DNA from: Anniella stebbinsi
Lineage: Eukaryota > Chordata > Lepidosauria > Squamata > Anniellidae
NCBI GenBank assembly: GCA_029215795.1
Contig: JARDYH010000003.1
Location: 32,985,001-33,049,000, forward strand
DNA: 64,000 nucleotides
Direction of reading: 5' to 3'
Shown: positions 58,701 to 64,000 of the stretch, in pieces
Layout: each line of letters opens with the position of its first letter
Position numbering within the stretch: position 1 is the stretch's first letter
Notes under the pieces: model-generated
The model's input: the letters and a program-made list of their open reading frames with translations, nothing else
Database searches by the model: none
Told to the model about the DNA's origin: nothing
Program-made: the position numbers and the translations under genes

Positions 58701-59973
58701 CAGCGCTTCAGGTGATGACCTGACTTGGGCCGGGCCTGACTGCCACTGCCCACAGGCTTACAGCAATCCAAAAGGCATGACATAAAAGGAATAAAGGATG
58801 AAGCGGGAAGAGGAAACCAAGCAAACTCAGACACCAGTTCTTAAAGTTCCACAGTAATTTTCATAACGTTTAGCTTGAATGGGGACAGTTGAAGGAGAGG
58901 AAGAGATAGATGGAAGTGTTCTCTTAGCTGGGCTGATGGAGTGGGCCATGCTGTCTCACGTCACCCTTTGCTGCAGCAAAACAGACTGGAGATTTTAAGG
59001 CAGAGCTGAGGAATCTCAAGACCAGAGGCCAAAATACTACCCCTTCCATTTTGCAAATGTGTCTGCAATCAAAGCTGACCCTAGGGGAGGATGAGCTGGA
59101 TGGTTGCCCTGAGCTCTGAGCTGAGGTTGGCGCCAAGCTTAGGCTGACCATATGAAAAGGAGGACAGGGCTCCTGTAACTTTAACAGTTGTAGAGAAAAG
59201 GGAATTTCAGCCAGTGTCATTTGTATGCAATTAGTTCCTGTTGAAATTCCCTCTTCATCACAACAGTTAAAGTTGCAGGGGCCCTGCCTTCTTTTGTATC
59301 TGGTCACTCTAGTATAGTGTCTGTAACTTTAACTGTTGTGATGAAGAGGGAATTTAACTAGGAACTAATTGCATACAAATGGCACTGGCTGAAATTTCCT
59401 TTTCTCTACAACTGTTAAAGATACAGGAGCCCTGTCCTCCTTTTCATATGGTCAGCCTAGCCAAGCTGAGCTCAGTGGCTAATTTTTTTTTAATGTATTG
59501 TCTGCAGTGTCTGTAACCTTTCTGTCAGGGTTCTACAGGTTGTTTGGGTGCTAACTACAAACATTATCTTCTTTCAATATACTTTAAAGCATATCTCTTG
59601 TTCAATGTCCACTTTGATGGCATTTGCACTAGGTTAAAATTAGTGGAACACAGCTTTACTTTGAGGTAACATTACTGAGCACATAGCACTTCAAATACTG
59701 CAAACACTGCCTTTAAGCATTATAGATGGAACAATTTCCTTGACAAGGCTTGCCTGGCTCCAACGTTGTTATCTTTTTGGCGCCAGGTCAAGACTTCTCT
59801 CTTCTCCCAGGCATTTAACAGCATATGTTGAGGTTTTTTAACTGACCCCAGAATAGTTGATATGTAATCTGTTTTTATGGTTTTTAATTTTGTATATCGG
59901 TTTTTAATGTTCAGTGTTTTAATCTTTGTAAACTGCCCAGAGAGCTTCGGCTATGGGGCGGTATATAAATGTA

Positions 59974-60017
<44 letters not shown>

Positions 60018-62072
60018 CAACAACAACAACAACAATAATATAAAGGAACAATCCTATGGCCACTAGATACTGCCTAGAGGGCCATAGATTTTTTTGGTTT
60101 CTGGGAAGCGAGGTCAGAGTCAAGGCTCTGACCTTGGTTCCCAGAAACCATGCTCCCTGCCTCCTCCCTCACCTCTTTGTAGCCAGCGCAGTTCTTTCTG
60201 CGCCAGCTACATCTCTGCACTTGGAAACAAAGCGTGGAGAGAAAAGGGGGTGGTCCTGGGGTCGGGAAGGAGAGGAGACTGGAGCTTCCTATCAGGTCTC
60301 CAGGCCCCTTTCTTCTCCCTTCCCAAAGCCATGCCTAGATGGGCAGAATCGCCCATCTAAACAAAAATACAGGTCAGGTGGGGCATGGTGGAGAGGTTCC
60401 CCTCCATGCTCCTGCCACCCTTCATAGAAAAGGATTGTGCCCTAAAGCCGTAGGCTGTAAGAGGTCAGCTGGATACCTTTTCTATTTATACCTTTTCTTT
60501 ATTATTTTTTAAAATAAAAATAATAGATATTCTTCCCCCCCCTTTTTTAAACAAATTAGAATGTTTACCAAAGGATAGGAACTGCTACAAAACAAAACAA
60601 AATATTATAAGTAAAACCTGTGATAGTTCTGCTGTCTTGCATAGTGCACTGCCAGTGCTCAGAATGTGGCTTATTGAACTTTGGCTTGTGCAAACTGTAA
60701 CACAGTGGCAGAGCGATCAAGGTTTTGAGCGATGCCATTCTTGATGGCGATCACACCGCACCAGGCTCCATAAATCCTCTTGGTGGCTTGTGAAACTGGC
60801 TATGGTGGTGGTGGTGGTGGTGGTGGGGGCACCAAAGGCACTCTGCGCCTGGAGCACCTTTTTATCCCTGTCTGCAATTTCCTCCTGCTGACCCTGGTTA
60901 ACTGGGCCTCACCCTGTACTTAGTCCCCTACCAGGCCCATCTCTAGGATTATGGGCAGGATCTAATGCAAAGGTGTTTCCCAAGGAAAGTTGCACAGAAC
61001 CAAAAGGATTAAGAAGCTGCCAACCACATCTCAGAGCTTCACAGTTTACCCAGTGATATCAGAGTCCCCTGATATCAGGCAAATCTGAGATATAATTGTG
61101 CGCTTCCTCTAAACTTCCAAAATAAGGGTCAAATGACAGGGCTGAAATGACATGGGGAAATCACCCCACAAAACAGCTTCCCACATAGAGGCTGACTCAC
61201 TTGGCAACCACTGGTCATTGTGTGGCTTACATGCATTCTGTGGAGAGTCTCCACCCCAGTTTCGGTTCCTGCTAGGACTGTTTGTGGAGATTCTTAATGT
61301 GGTGGTGATGGTGGTGGTGGTGGGGAGTCACGCAGTGAGTCACTCTATAGCAGCCTTTCCCAACAGGGTCCCTTACAGATATGGTTGGACTACAGCTTTC
61401 ATTGTCCCCAGGCATTGAGTGGACTGGTTGTGGTTGATAGGAGTTGTAGTCTGACAACATCTGGAGAGCTAAACAATCCACAAGCACTAAATGGAAACTA
61501 CGCATTTCACTTGTTTCTACTGGTCAAATGGAAGGCTATACACACCCACCTGTCCCATACGTGTTTTGACCACAAGGGTCTTTGTCAGTGAGATAAGAAA
61601 TTGTTCAACATTATAGCCCAAAACATAGATTTTATTTGCTTAACTTAATTGTTCCATTCAGACCAAACATTAACTCTTGTATAGCTTATCTGTTTCGGCC
61701 AGTTTGTGGATGCATTAGGAGAGGAAGGGGGACTTGGCCTTTCCTCCTATCTCGTAACTGCTAAGATATAGCTGAAGCATAAACCAAGTCTACACTCAAA
61801 ACAGGCTTTCAGTAAAGTGCTGCATGCAAAGAAGCACCAGGTTGGGGAAGGCTGCTTCCACAGTGGGAAGTTTCCTTTCAGAACCAGTTTCATGAATATT
61901 TCACCTGGCTCTTGTCCTGTTGCTGACAGAATGCAGGGGCAGAGGGGTGAACATTGCCTGGTCTGACTGCATTAAAGTGGCTCTTCTGTTTTTTCATGGC
62001 AGCAAGAAGAGTAAGTGGGAAGCAACCATCCCAAGTCCTCCCAGGACGTTTCTGCTCCCAGAGTTTTTTCAG
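41794..62072 (+). CDS. CSF2RB: CSF2RB gene (cytokine receptor common beta chain), eleven coding exons, 3' end beyond window
   Basis: This is the signalling chain shared by the GM-CSF, IL-3 and IL-5 receptors, a type I membrane protein that recruits JAK2. The coding exons are 41794-41854, 43629-43752, 47888-48051, 49240-49397, 51468-51639, 53570-53711, 53804-53967, 54447-54595, 54685-54853, 57320-57410 and 62003-62072. All junctions are AG/GT and all phases agree, giving 488 codons with no stop. The layout is signal peptide, four fibronectin III-type domains (two exons each), transmembrane exon, and Box1 exon. This exon plan is that of mammalian CSF2RB, and the neighbour NCF4 is the same. The ATG at 41794 is chosen because it opens a hydrophobic leader. 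The long distal cytoplasmic exons with the STAT5 and Shc tyrosines are not found up to 64000. Untranslated exons upstream could not be identified. Confidence 0.96.
42533..43365. mobile_element. hAT element with perfect 8-bp target duplication, carrying a nested element
   Basis: Ends CAGTGATGGCGAACC and GGTTGCCCATCACTG are inverted repeats with a single indel-like difference. The flanks are GGATAGGG at 42525-42532 and at 43366-43373, identical. The end sequence is of the class known from horizontally transferred hAT families of vertebrates (OposCharlie-like); I have not confirmed the family. A second element lies inside at 42620-43083. CSF2RB intron 1. Confidence 0.88.
42620..43083. mobile_element. 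CpG-rich MITE nested in hAT element
   Basis: Ends TAGGGTGACCAGATGG and AATCTGGTCACCCTA; the first 11 bases match those of MITE family A. The interior 42740-42985 is very rich in G, C and CpG. It has a 22-bp inverted pair at 42866-42887 and 42900-42921 with one mismatch. No clear target duplication. Confidence 0.7.
43629..43752 (+). CDS. CSF2RB: CSF2RB exon: domain 1, first half
   Basis: The exon encodes [20 protein letters not shown] followed by W, then [13 protein letters not shown]. It has the class I cytokine-receptor pattern Cys-x9-Cys-x-Trp, matching the start of human domain 1 (LQTLRCYNDY). Phase 1 in, phase 2 out. Confidence 0.93.
44110..44345. repeat. Repeat carrying a tandem IRF-like motif (copy 1)
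   Basis: A/T-rich repeat ending tacatccctag. At 44303-44322 it has GAAACTGAAAGAAACTGAAA, two head-to-tail GAAANNGAAA units. The same 20-mer is in 51972-51991 in a similar context (agaaactgaa..gaaat, then loosely similar end). Confidence 0.6.
44635..44855. mobile_element. hAT-type MITE, family F
   Basis: Ends CAGTGGAGGCTGGTGGCTC and GAGCCACCAGCCTCCACT. Interior words gggtttcagtc, aactctaaaggagct and ctgacaaactcagcaagga. Family F copies also at 45620, 49459, 51134, 54105 and 62271. Confidence 0.75.
44880..45560. other. GC-rich block in CSF2RB intron 1
   Basis: A stretch with many CpGs (notably 44909-45010). It holds AGCATGGCGGCAGC followed 50 bases later by CTCTCAG/GTAGGT, which looks like a start codon with a donor, and an inverted pair around 45218-45270 (ggcgaccaatcagtggtcgcc). 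I recognise no protein. It may be the inside of another transposon or an unannotated promoter. Confidence 0.4.
45620..45780. mobile_element. hAT-type MITE, family F, truncated
   Basis: Left end CAGTGGAGGCTGGTGGCTC with the family interior (accagaaccaaccagagctc, gagctatccaaggttgtga). The right end is lost near 45780. Confidence 0.6.
46085..46490. mobile_element. Fold-back element
   Basis: The left arm (cacatgaaaacactccaaaa, acaaatgaccaccagtagc, ccagtttataaatg) is the complement of the right arm (catttataaactgg, gctattggtggccatttgtt, ctggagtg, cacgtgaaaata). The interior repeats aaactgaacataaatat twice. CSF2RB intron. Confidence 0.65.
46584..46715 (+). mobile_element. hAT-type MITE, family E
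   Basis: Ends CAGTTGTTCCCAAGCTGGTG and CATCAGCTTGGGGACG, with ttctgggagttgtagtccaa inside. Confidence 0.7.
46884..47225. mobile_element. GCGCATTA-type palindromic MITE
   Basis: Begins TGCCTCTACAAGAG and ends CCTTGTAGAGGGGA. The interior is made of repeated palindromic words: gattatgcgcattatc, taatgcgc, ttaaagcgca, gcgattatgcgcataatcgc. CpG is unusually well kept for a repeat. Relative of the element hit by L1 at 35750. Confidence 0.7.
47888..48051 (+). CDS. CSF2RB: CSF2RB exon: domain 1, second half
   Basis: The exon encodes [20 protein letters not shown] through [15 protein letters not shown] and [10 protein letters not shown]. Two cysteines are kept; the extra cysteines of the human CVPRRC segment are absent, so this half domain is shorter than in human. 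It ends in phase 1. Confidence 0.9.
48537..48645 (+). mobile_element. hAT-type MITE, family E fragment
   Basis: Contains accattggctgccctggctagag, ttgtaggccaaaacatctgg and agttgcccacccctgt, which are the family E interior and right end. Confidence 0.6.
49240..49397 (+). CDS. CSF2RB: CSF2RB exon: domain 2, first half
   Basis: The exon encodes [40 protein letters not shown] and [12 protein letters not shown]. It lines up with human QPPEPRDL..FLLTW..HWL..YKR..SWE. The donor is gtatct, phase 0. The codon split over the preceding intron gives Phe where human has Val. Confidence 0.94.
49459..49667. mobile_element. hAT-type MITE, family F, with 8-bp target duplication
   Basis: Ends CAGTGGAGGC and GCCTCCACTG. 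Flanks ATGCATTT (49451-49458) and ATGCAATT (49668-49675), seven of eight identical. It starts 61 bases after the donor of the domain 2 exon. Confidence 0.8.
49840..50007 (+). mobile_element. L2-like LINE 3' tail and (TTAA)n
   Basis: Ends with cccgccttgatccaaaggga and gaggcaggtaagaaataaat, the sense form of the tail at 7778-8145. A TTAA repeat follows. Confidence 0.65.
50482..50912. mobile_element. MITE, family C, with 8-bp target duplication
   Basis: Ends TAGGGATGT and GCATCCTTA. The flanks are GCAGAAGG at 50474-50481 and 50913-50920, exact. Interior words catgtggattctgtggact and gattctgtcaatgagtgga are shared with 30501-30970 and 54996-55478. Confidence 0.85.
50990..51125. mobile_element. 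hAT-type MITE, family E, with 8-bp target duplication
   Basis: Ends CAGCCTTCCCCAACCTG and the diverged complement ATTGAGGAAGGCTG. Flanks ATGCAGAC (50982-50989) and ATGCAGAG (51126-51133). Confidence 0.85.
51134..51281. mobile_element. hAT-type MITE, family F, at the target site of the previous MITE
   Basis: Starts CAGTGGAAGCTGGTGG and ends CCACCAGCCTCCCTTG. The left flank is the right duplication of the family E element (ATGCAGAG), and the right flank GTGTAGAC (51282-51289) is a decayed third copy of the same 8 bp. Confidence 0.78.
51468..51639 (+). CDS. CSF2RB: CSF2RB exon: domain 2, second half
   Basis: The exon encodes [20 protein letters not shown], the strongly conserved [11 protein letters not shown] and a WS-like box YSDWSSV near the end. 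Human has [11 protein letters not shown] and SKWSPEV. Phase 0 in, phase 1 out. Confidence 0.95.
51735..52015. repeat. Repeat carrying a tandem IRF-like motif (copy 2)
   Basis: Has the same 20-base motif at 51972-51991 as 44303-44322, and similar flanking words (gaaac..gaact, tgggaaa/tggaaaaatgag). It lies about 100 bases after the domain 2 exon. Confidence 0.6.
52655..52720. repeat. (TG)n and (CA)n inverted microsatellite
   Basis: A tatata-(tg)n block is followed after a short spacer by a (ca)n block, so the two halves can pair as a hairpin. Confidence 0.85.
52770..53060 (-). repeat. LINE fragment, CR1-like
   Basis: Ends with ctgatccagcaggactcttc ttac, and has the gcatgaagatgccacggga region at the left. 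This is a widespread reptilian LINE end; family not fixed. Confidence 0.4.
53570..53711 (+). CDS. CSF2RB: CSF2RB exon: domain 3, first half
   Basis: The exon encodes [40 protein letters not shown] and KDNPGS. The paired Cys-x-Cys and SWEVR motif match human CFFDG..LSCSWEVRKEVASSVSF. Phase 1 in, phase 2 out at gtaagt. Confidence 0.96.
53804..53967 (+). CDS. CSF2RB: CSF2RB exon: domain 3, second half
   Basis: The exon lies 92 bases after the previous one and encodes [40 protein letters not shown] and a short basic-acidic tail. ECSPV and the second cysteine match human. Ends in phase 1. Confidence 0.95.
54105..54215. mobile_element. hAT-type MITE, family F, left half
   Basis: CAGTGGAGGCTGATGGCTCC, then ctctgggtttcagtcagaac and aactcaaaaggagctatcca. 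Truncated on the right by the family D element that follows. Confidence 0.65.
54226..54356. mobile_element. MITE, family D
   Basis: Contains cttagcgtgttgtgtgaatc at the left and tggtttagcatgttgtctga acaggccc at the right, in inverted arrangement, with taaccatgg words inside. Confidence 0.6.
54357..54425 (+). repeat. SINE 3' fragment
   Basis: tactgggctagatggaccaa followed by cagtataaggcagtttccta is the SINE 3' body. It lies 22 bases before the domain 4 exon at 54447. Confidence 0.65.
54447..54595 (+). CDS. CSF2RB: CSF2RB exon: domain 4, first half
   Basis: The exon encodes [40 protein letters not shown] and YWKTGTPGV. It fits the membrane-proximal cytokine-binding domain. The donor is gtaagt, phase 0. 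Confidence 0.95.
54685..54853 (+). CDS. CSF2RB: CSF2RB exon: domain 4, second half with WSEWS box
   Basis: The exon encodes [34 protein letters not shown] and [12 protein letters not shown]. The WSEWS box and the EPST.Y.A.VR strand are hallmarks of class I cytokine receptors and match human. Ends in phase 1. Confidence 0.97.
54996..55478. mobile_element. MITE, family C, with (TAA)n inside
   Basis: Ends TAGTGATGTTGG and TGTACATCCCTA. Flanks GCACGTAT and GTAAGTAT agree at six of eight. A (TAA)n tract is at 55160-55200. Confidence 0.65.
55490..57180. other. CSF2RB intron, fragments only
   Basis: Old family C pieces around 55920-56215 and a G-run at 56574-56586. No exon seen between the WSEWS exon and the transmembrane exon. 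Confidence 0.35.
57185..57275 (+). mobile_element. L2-like LINE 3' tail
   Basis: tgtaaactgcccagagagct then tcagctacggggcaatataa and a TAAA repeat. It lies 45 bases before the transmembrane exon. Confidence 0.7.
57320..57410 (+). CDS. CSF2RB: CSF2RB exon: transmembrane segment
   Basis: The exon encodes [20 protein letters not shown], then [10 protein letters not shown]. There are about 22 uninterrupted hydrophobic residues followed by a Lys and a Cys, as expected for a single-pass helix and stop-transfer. Phase 1 in, phase 2 out at gtaagc. Confidence 0.94.
58361..58611. repeat. Long inverted repeat with arms of about 105 bp
   Basis: The left arm (58361-58466: tgcctcctgctcccaaccct..ggtctttctgccttca) is the complement of the right arm (58507-58611: tgaaggcagaaagacc..agggttgggagcaggaggcg) with scattered mismatches and a loop of 40 bases. 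It belongs to a GC-rich block from about 58120 to 58740. CSF2RB intron between the TM and Box1 exons. Confidence 0.75.
59140..59459. mobile_element. MITE, family A, with exact 8-bp target duplication
   Basis: Ends TAGGCTGACCATATG and CATATGGTCAGCCTA; flanks GCCAAGCT at 59132-59139 and 59460-59467 are identical. This places the family in the hAT group. Structure: module (+), module (-), partial module (+), module (-), each with CTTTAACAGTTG or its complement. No coding capacity, so it depended on a transposase from elsewhere. Confidence 0.92.
59745..60040 (+). mobile_element. L2-like LINE 3' fragment with (TAA)n(CAA)n
   Basis: Starts within the QVKTFLFSQ region (ttggcgccaggtcaagactt), has the tail cccagagagcttcggctatg and ends in (TAA)n followed by (CAA)n (59973-60038). 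Confidence 0.8.
60046..60450 (+). repeat. Unclassified dispersed repeat
   Basis: Relative of 13930-14400; it starts caatcctatggccac and ends aaaggattgtgccctaaag, so the ends are partly inverted copies. Probably a DNA transposon remnant. Confidence 0.45.
60800..60830 (+). repeat. (GGT)n microsatellite
   Basis: A run of ggt units; a second (GGT)n-type tract is at about 61299-61324. Confidence 0.8.
61351..61475 (+). mobile_element. hAT-type MITE, family E
   Basis: CAGCCTTTCCCAACAGGGTC at the left, tggactacagctttcattgt inside and ggagttgtagtctgacaaca at the right. Confidence 0.7.
62003..62072 (+). CDS. CSF2RB: CSF2RB exon: juxtamembrane Box1
   Basis: The exon encodes [20 protein letters not shown] followed by FFQ. 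The W-E-x-x-IP-x-P pattern is Box1, the JAK2 docking element (human KWEEKIPNP). The acceptor follows a T-rich tract and the donor is gtaaga, phase 0. The following exons lie outside the window. Confidence 0.93.
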
Positions 62073-62270
62073 GTAAGAGAGATTTCTCTCAGACTGGGGT
62101 TAGCTTCTCTCAATCTGCCCTGCACACCCTGTTGGGGTTCCTTGTTTGAAGACGTTGCTTCTGATAGATTTCTTGTACAACTACAGAATGAACCACTTCC
62201 TCCAAGAGATTTCTGTGCTGTCTATTTGACCTTGGTGAAAGCTGTTAAGGCCAATGAACAGTCTATCACC

Positions 62271-62377
62271 CAGTGGAGGCTGGTGAATCCGCACCTCACA
62301 CTGCTCCTTTAGAATTTTGACTGAAACCTGGAGAGGATCCACCACCCCATTGACATCAGAGCCACCAGTCTCCACTA
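62271..62377. mobile_element. hAT-type MITE, family F, short, with 8-bp target duplication
   Basis: Ends CAGTGGAGGCTGGTG and CACCAGTCTCCACTA. Flanks CTATCACC (62263-62270) and CTATTACC (62378-62385) differ at one base. It lies 200 bases after the Box1 exon. Confidence 0.8.
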
Positions 62378-62862
62378 CTATTACCCTCTCCATCAATGGT
62401 AGTCATAGGCCAAGTTGTCTTATTTCTGGTCCATGATACTTTTGCCTGTATTTGTGTTAATATAATCATTTGTACATCTCCCGTCTTTTTTTGGACACAG
62501 TTATAGCTTTAAAAAATATAATACAATTTTAAAACTGAAAACCAAACAAACAAATCACTGCAGAATAAACTTACTTAAAAGACATTACTTAGCAGCAGAA
62601 TGCTATTAGTATTTTAAAATACAAACCAGTTTAAAAAAGAAATAACTCAGCGACAAACAAAGCTACTACCTTTCAGACAAATGTTAAGCTTGCAACAGTT
62701 ATATTCAAAAGAAAGCAACCTGAAATAAGTGACTTTGTAAGACTCTTTTAAAAAATAACAGGATTGGGGTCTCATGCACCATTGTGGGCAGTGAGTTCCA
62801 GAGATATAGGGCCACCACTGAAAAGGTTCTTACTTCCATGCCCGCCAACTAGATTGATCTTA

Positions 62863-63182
62863 TAGGGTGACCATATGAAAAGGAGATCAGGGCTCCTGCA
62901 TCTTTAACAGTTGTATAGAAAACGGAATTTTAGCAGGTGTCATTTGTATGCATGCTGCACCTGGTGAAATTCCCTCTGCATCACAATGGTTAAAGCTGCA
63001 GGAGACCAGCCCTCTTGACCAGTTACAAAAGAGGGCAGGGCTCCTGTAGCATTAACTGTTGTGATGAAGAGGGAATTTCACCAGGTGCTGCATGCATACA
63101 AATGACACCTGCTGAAATTCCCTTTTCTATTCAACTGCTAAAGATACAGGAGACCTGGCCTCCTTTCCATATGTTCACCCTA
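62863..63182. mobile_element. MITE, family A, diverged subfamily
   Basis: Ends TAGGGTGACCATATG and a decayed complement (ATATGTTCACCCTA). It shares the ctgcag-type centre with 3598-3925. Confidence 0.82.
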
Positions 63183-63189
63183 CAGGCAG

Positions 63190-64000
63190 GCTGATAAGCA
63201 GGACCTGTAAGGCAGATCTTAGTGTCTGGATAGGTTTGTACAGGTACAGGTGACCTTTCATGTAACTTGATCTCAAGCCATTTGGGCTTCATCCATAAGT
63301 CTGATCCATCCCATTTCTGCACTGATGTTTGATTTGATTTTTTAAAAAAATCATCATTAAAATTTGCATTTCATACCCATTTTAAAATGTGCCTTCTTTC
63401 AAATTGCACATTTTAAAACATATGTTGATGTGCTTTTTGAGCCGAGCACTGCCTTGCAATATTTAGAAAATGCAGAAGCCGGCAGACATCTAATTTCCAG
63501 TCTGCACATGAGTCCAAAGTGTAGGTCAGATTGGCTTGTACTGGAATTCATGAATTCCTCAAGCATCCCTAATTGTTTGGTCAATTTCAGCATTTCATTT
63601 TAGTTGTCAGATGATCTGTTATCTTCTTGTATCTCAAGAGGTATATATTGCTCTAGCTCCAGGCATGAGGTAAGATGGGAAATGTCACCTTCCCTGTCAG
63701 ACTGCCCAGCTCAGTTGCAAAGGATGACAGAGCTGCTATATCTTTTAATTACAGATATTTGTTTTTTACATTTAAAGCCAGGAGTCCAAGTGCTCAGGCT
63801 GGTATGATTTGTTAACCCTACTCCTTTCCCCCACTTCCTGGCCAGTAATGAAGGAGGTTAGGAGTTGTGGTTCAGCATCTGGGGGCCACATGTTCCACAC
63901 ACCCACTTTATACCAAGTCCTGTGAAGGTGCATTGCCACATAACAGTGACTAACCCCATAGTCTTCTTTACCTTTTAAACTTGGTAGTATTTGGCAAGAG
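63190..64000. other. CSF2RB intron, right edge, nothing recognised
   Basis: No further cytoplasmic-domain exon was found: no open frame here shows proline-rich or Tyr motifs of the CSF2RB tail. Confidence 0.4.

Overview
This window is nuclear DNA from a vertebrate, most likely a squamate reptile (lizard). It has small exons with GT-AG introns and a dense repeat load: L1-, L2- and CR1-type LINE fragments, tRNA-Ala-derived SINEs, a solo LTR, and many hAT-type MITEs with 8-bp target duplications. The mix of LINE clades together with the SINE is what suggests a squamate; no species can be named from the sequence alone. Two genes are recognisable, both on the + strand and in the same order as in mammals: NCF4, then CSF2RB.

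1-21,159 is NCF4 (p40phox), the PI3P-binding regulatory subunit of the phagocyte NADPH oxidase. Nine coding exons are seen, from the start of the PX domain through the SH3 domain to the PB1 domain and the stop codon at 21,157-21,159. The short first coding exon is not seen and probably lies upstream. Reading phases agree across all eight introns. Introns hold MITEs, CR1 and L2 fragments, a 495-bp hAT-like fold-back element and a 51-bp-stem hairpin.

21,160-41,793 is intergenic and has no host gene that I can recognise. It holds an old L1 split by an L2-like insertion with a 63-bp target duplication, an L2-like element inside a MITE, a solo LTR with a 4-bp target duplication, a tRNA-derived SINE, and a 2.4-kb young L1 fragment flanked by two nearly identical copies of about 410 bp of host sequence.

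41,794-62,072 is the 5' part of CSF2RB, the common beta chain of the GM-CSF, IL-3 and IL-5 receptors. Eleven coding exons (488 codons) cover the signal peptide, four fibronectin-type domains with the WSEWS box, the transmembrane segment and the juxtamembrane Box1. The rest of the cytoplasmic tail is not found before position 64,000, so the gene runs off the right edge.

NCF4 acts in the neutrophil and macrophage oxidative burst and CSF2RB carries myeloid cytokine signals, so the locus is a small myeloid-immunity block. Its size comes mainly from transposons. No new gene system was found. The most unusual structures are mobile-element events: very long target duplications, four-module palindromic MITEs, a SINE broken by three MITEs, and a repeat that carries a tandem interferon-response-like motif into two CSF2RB introns.
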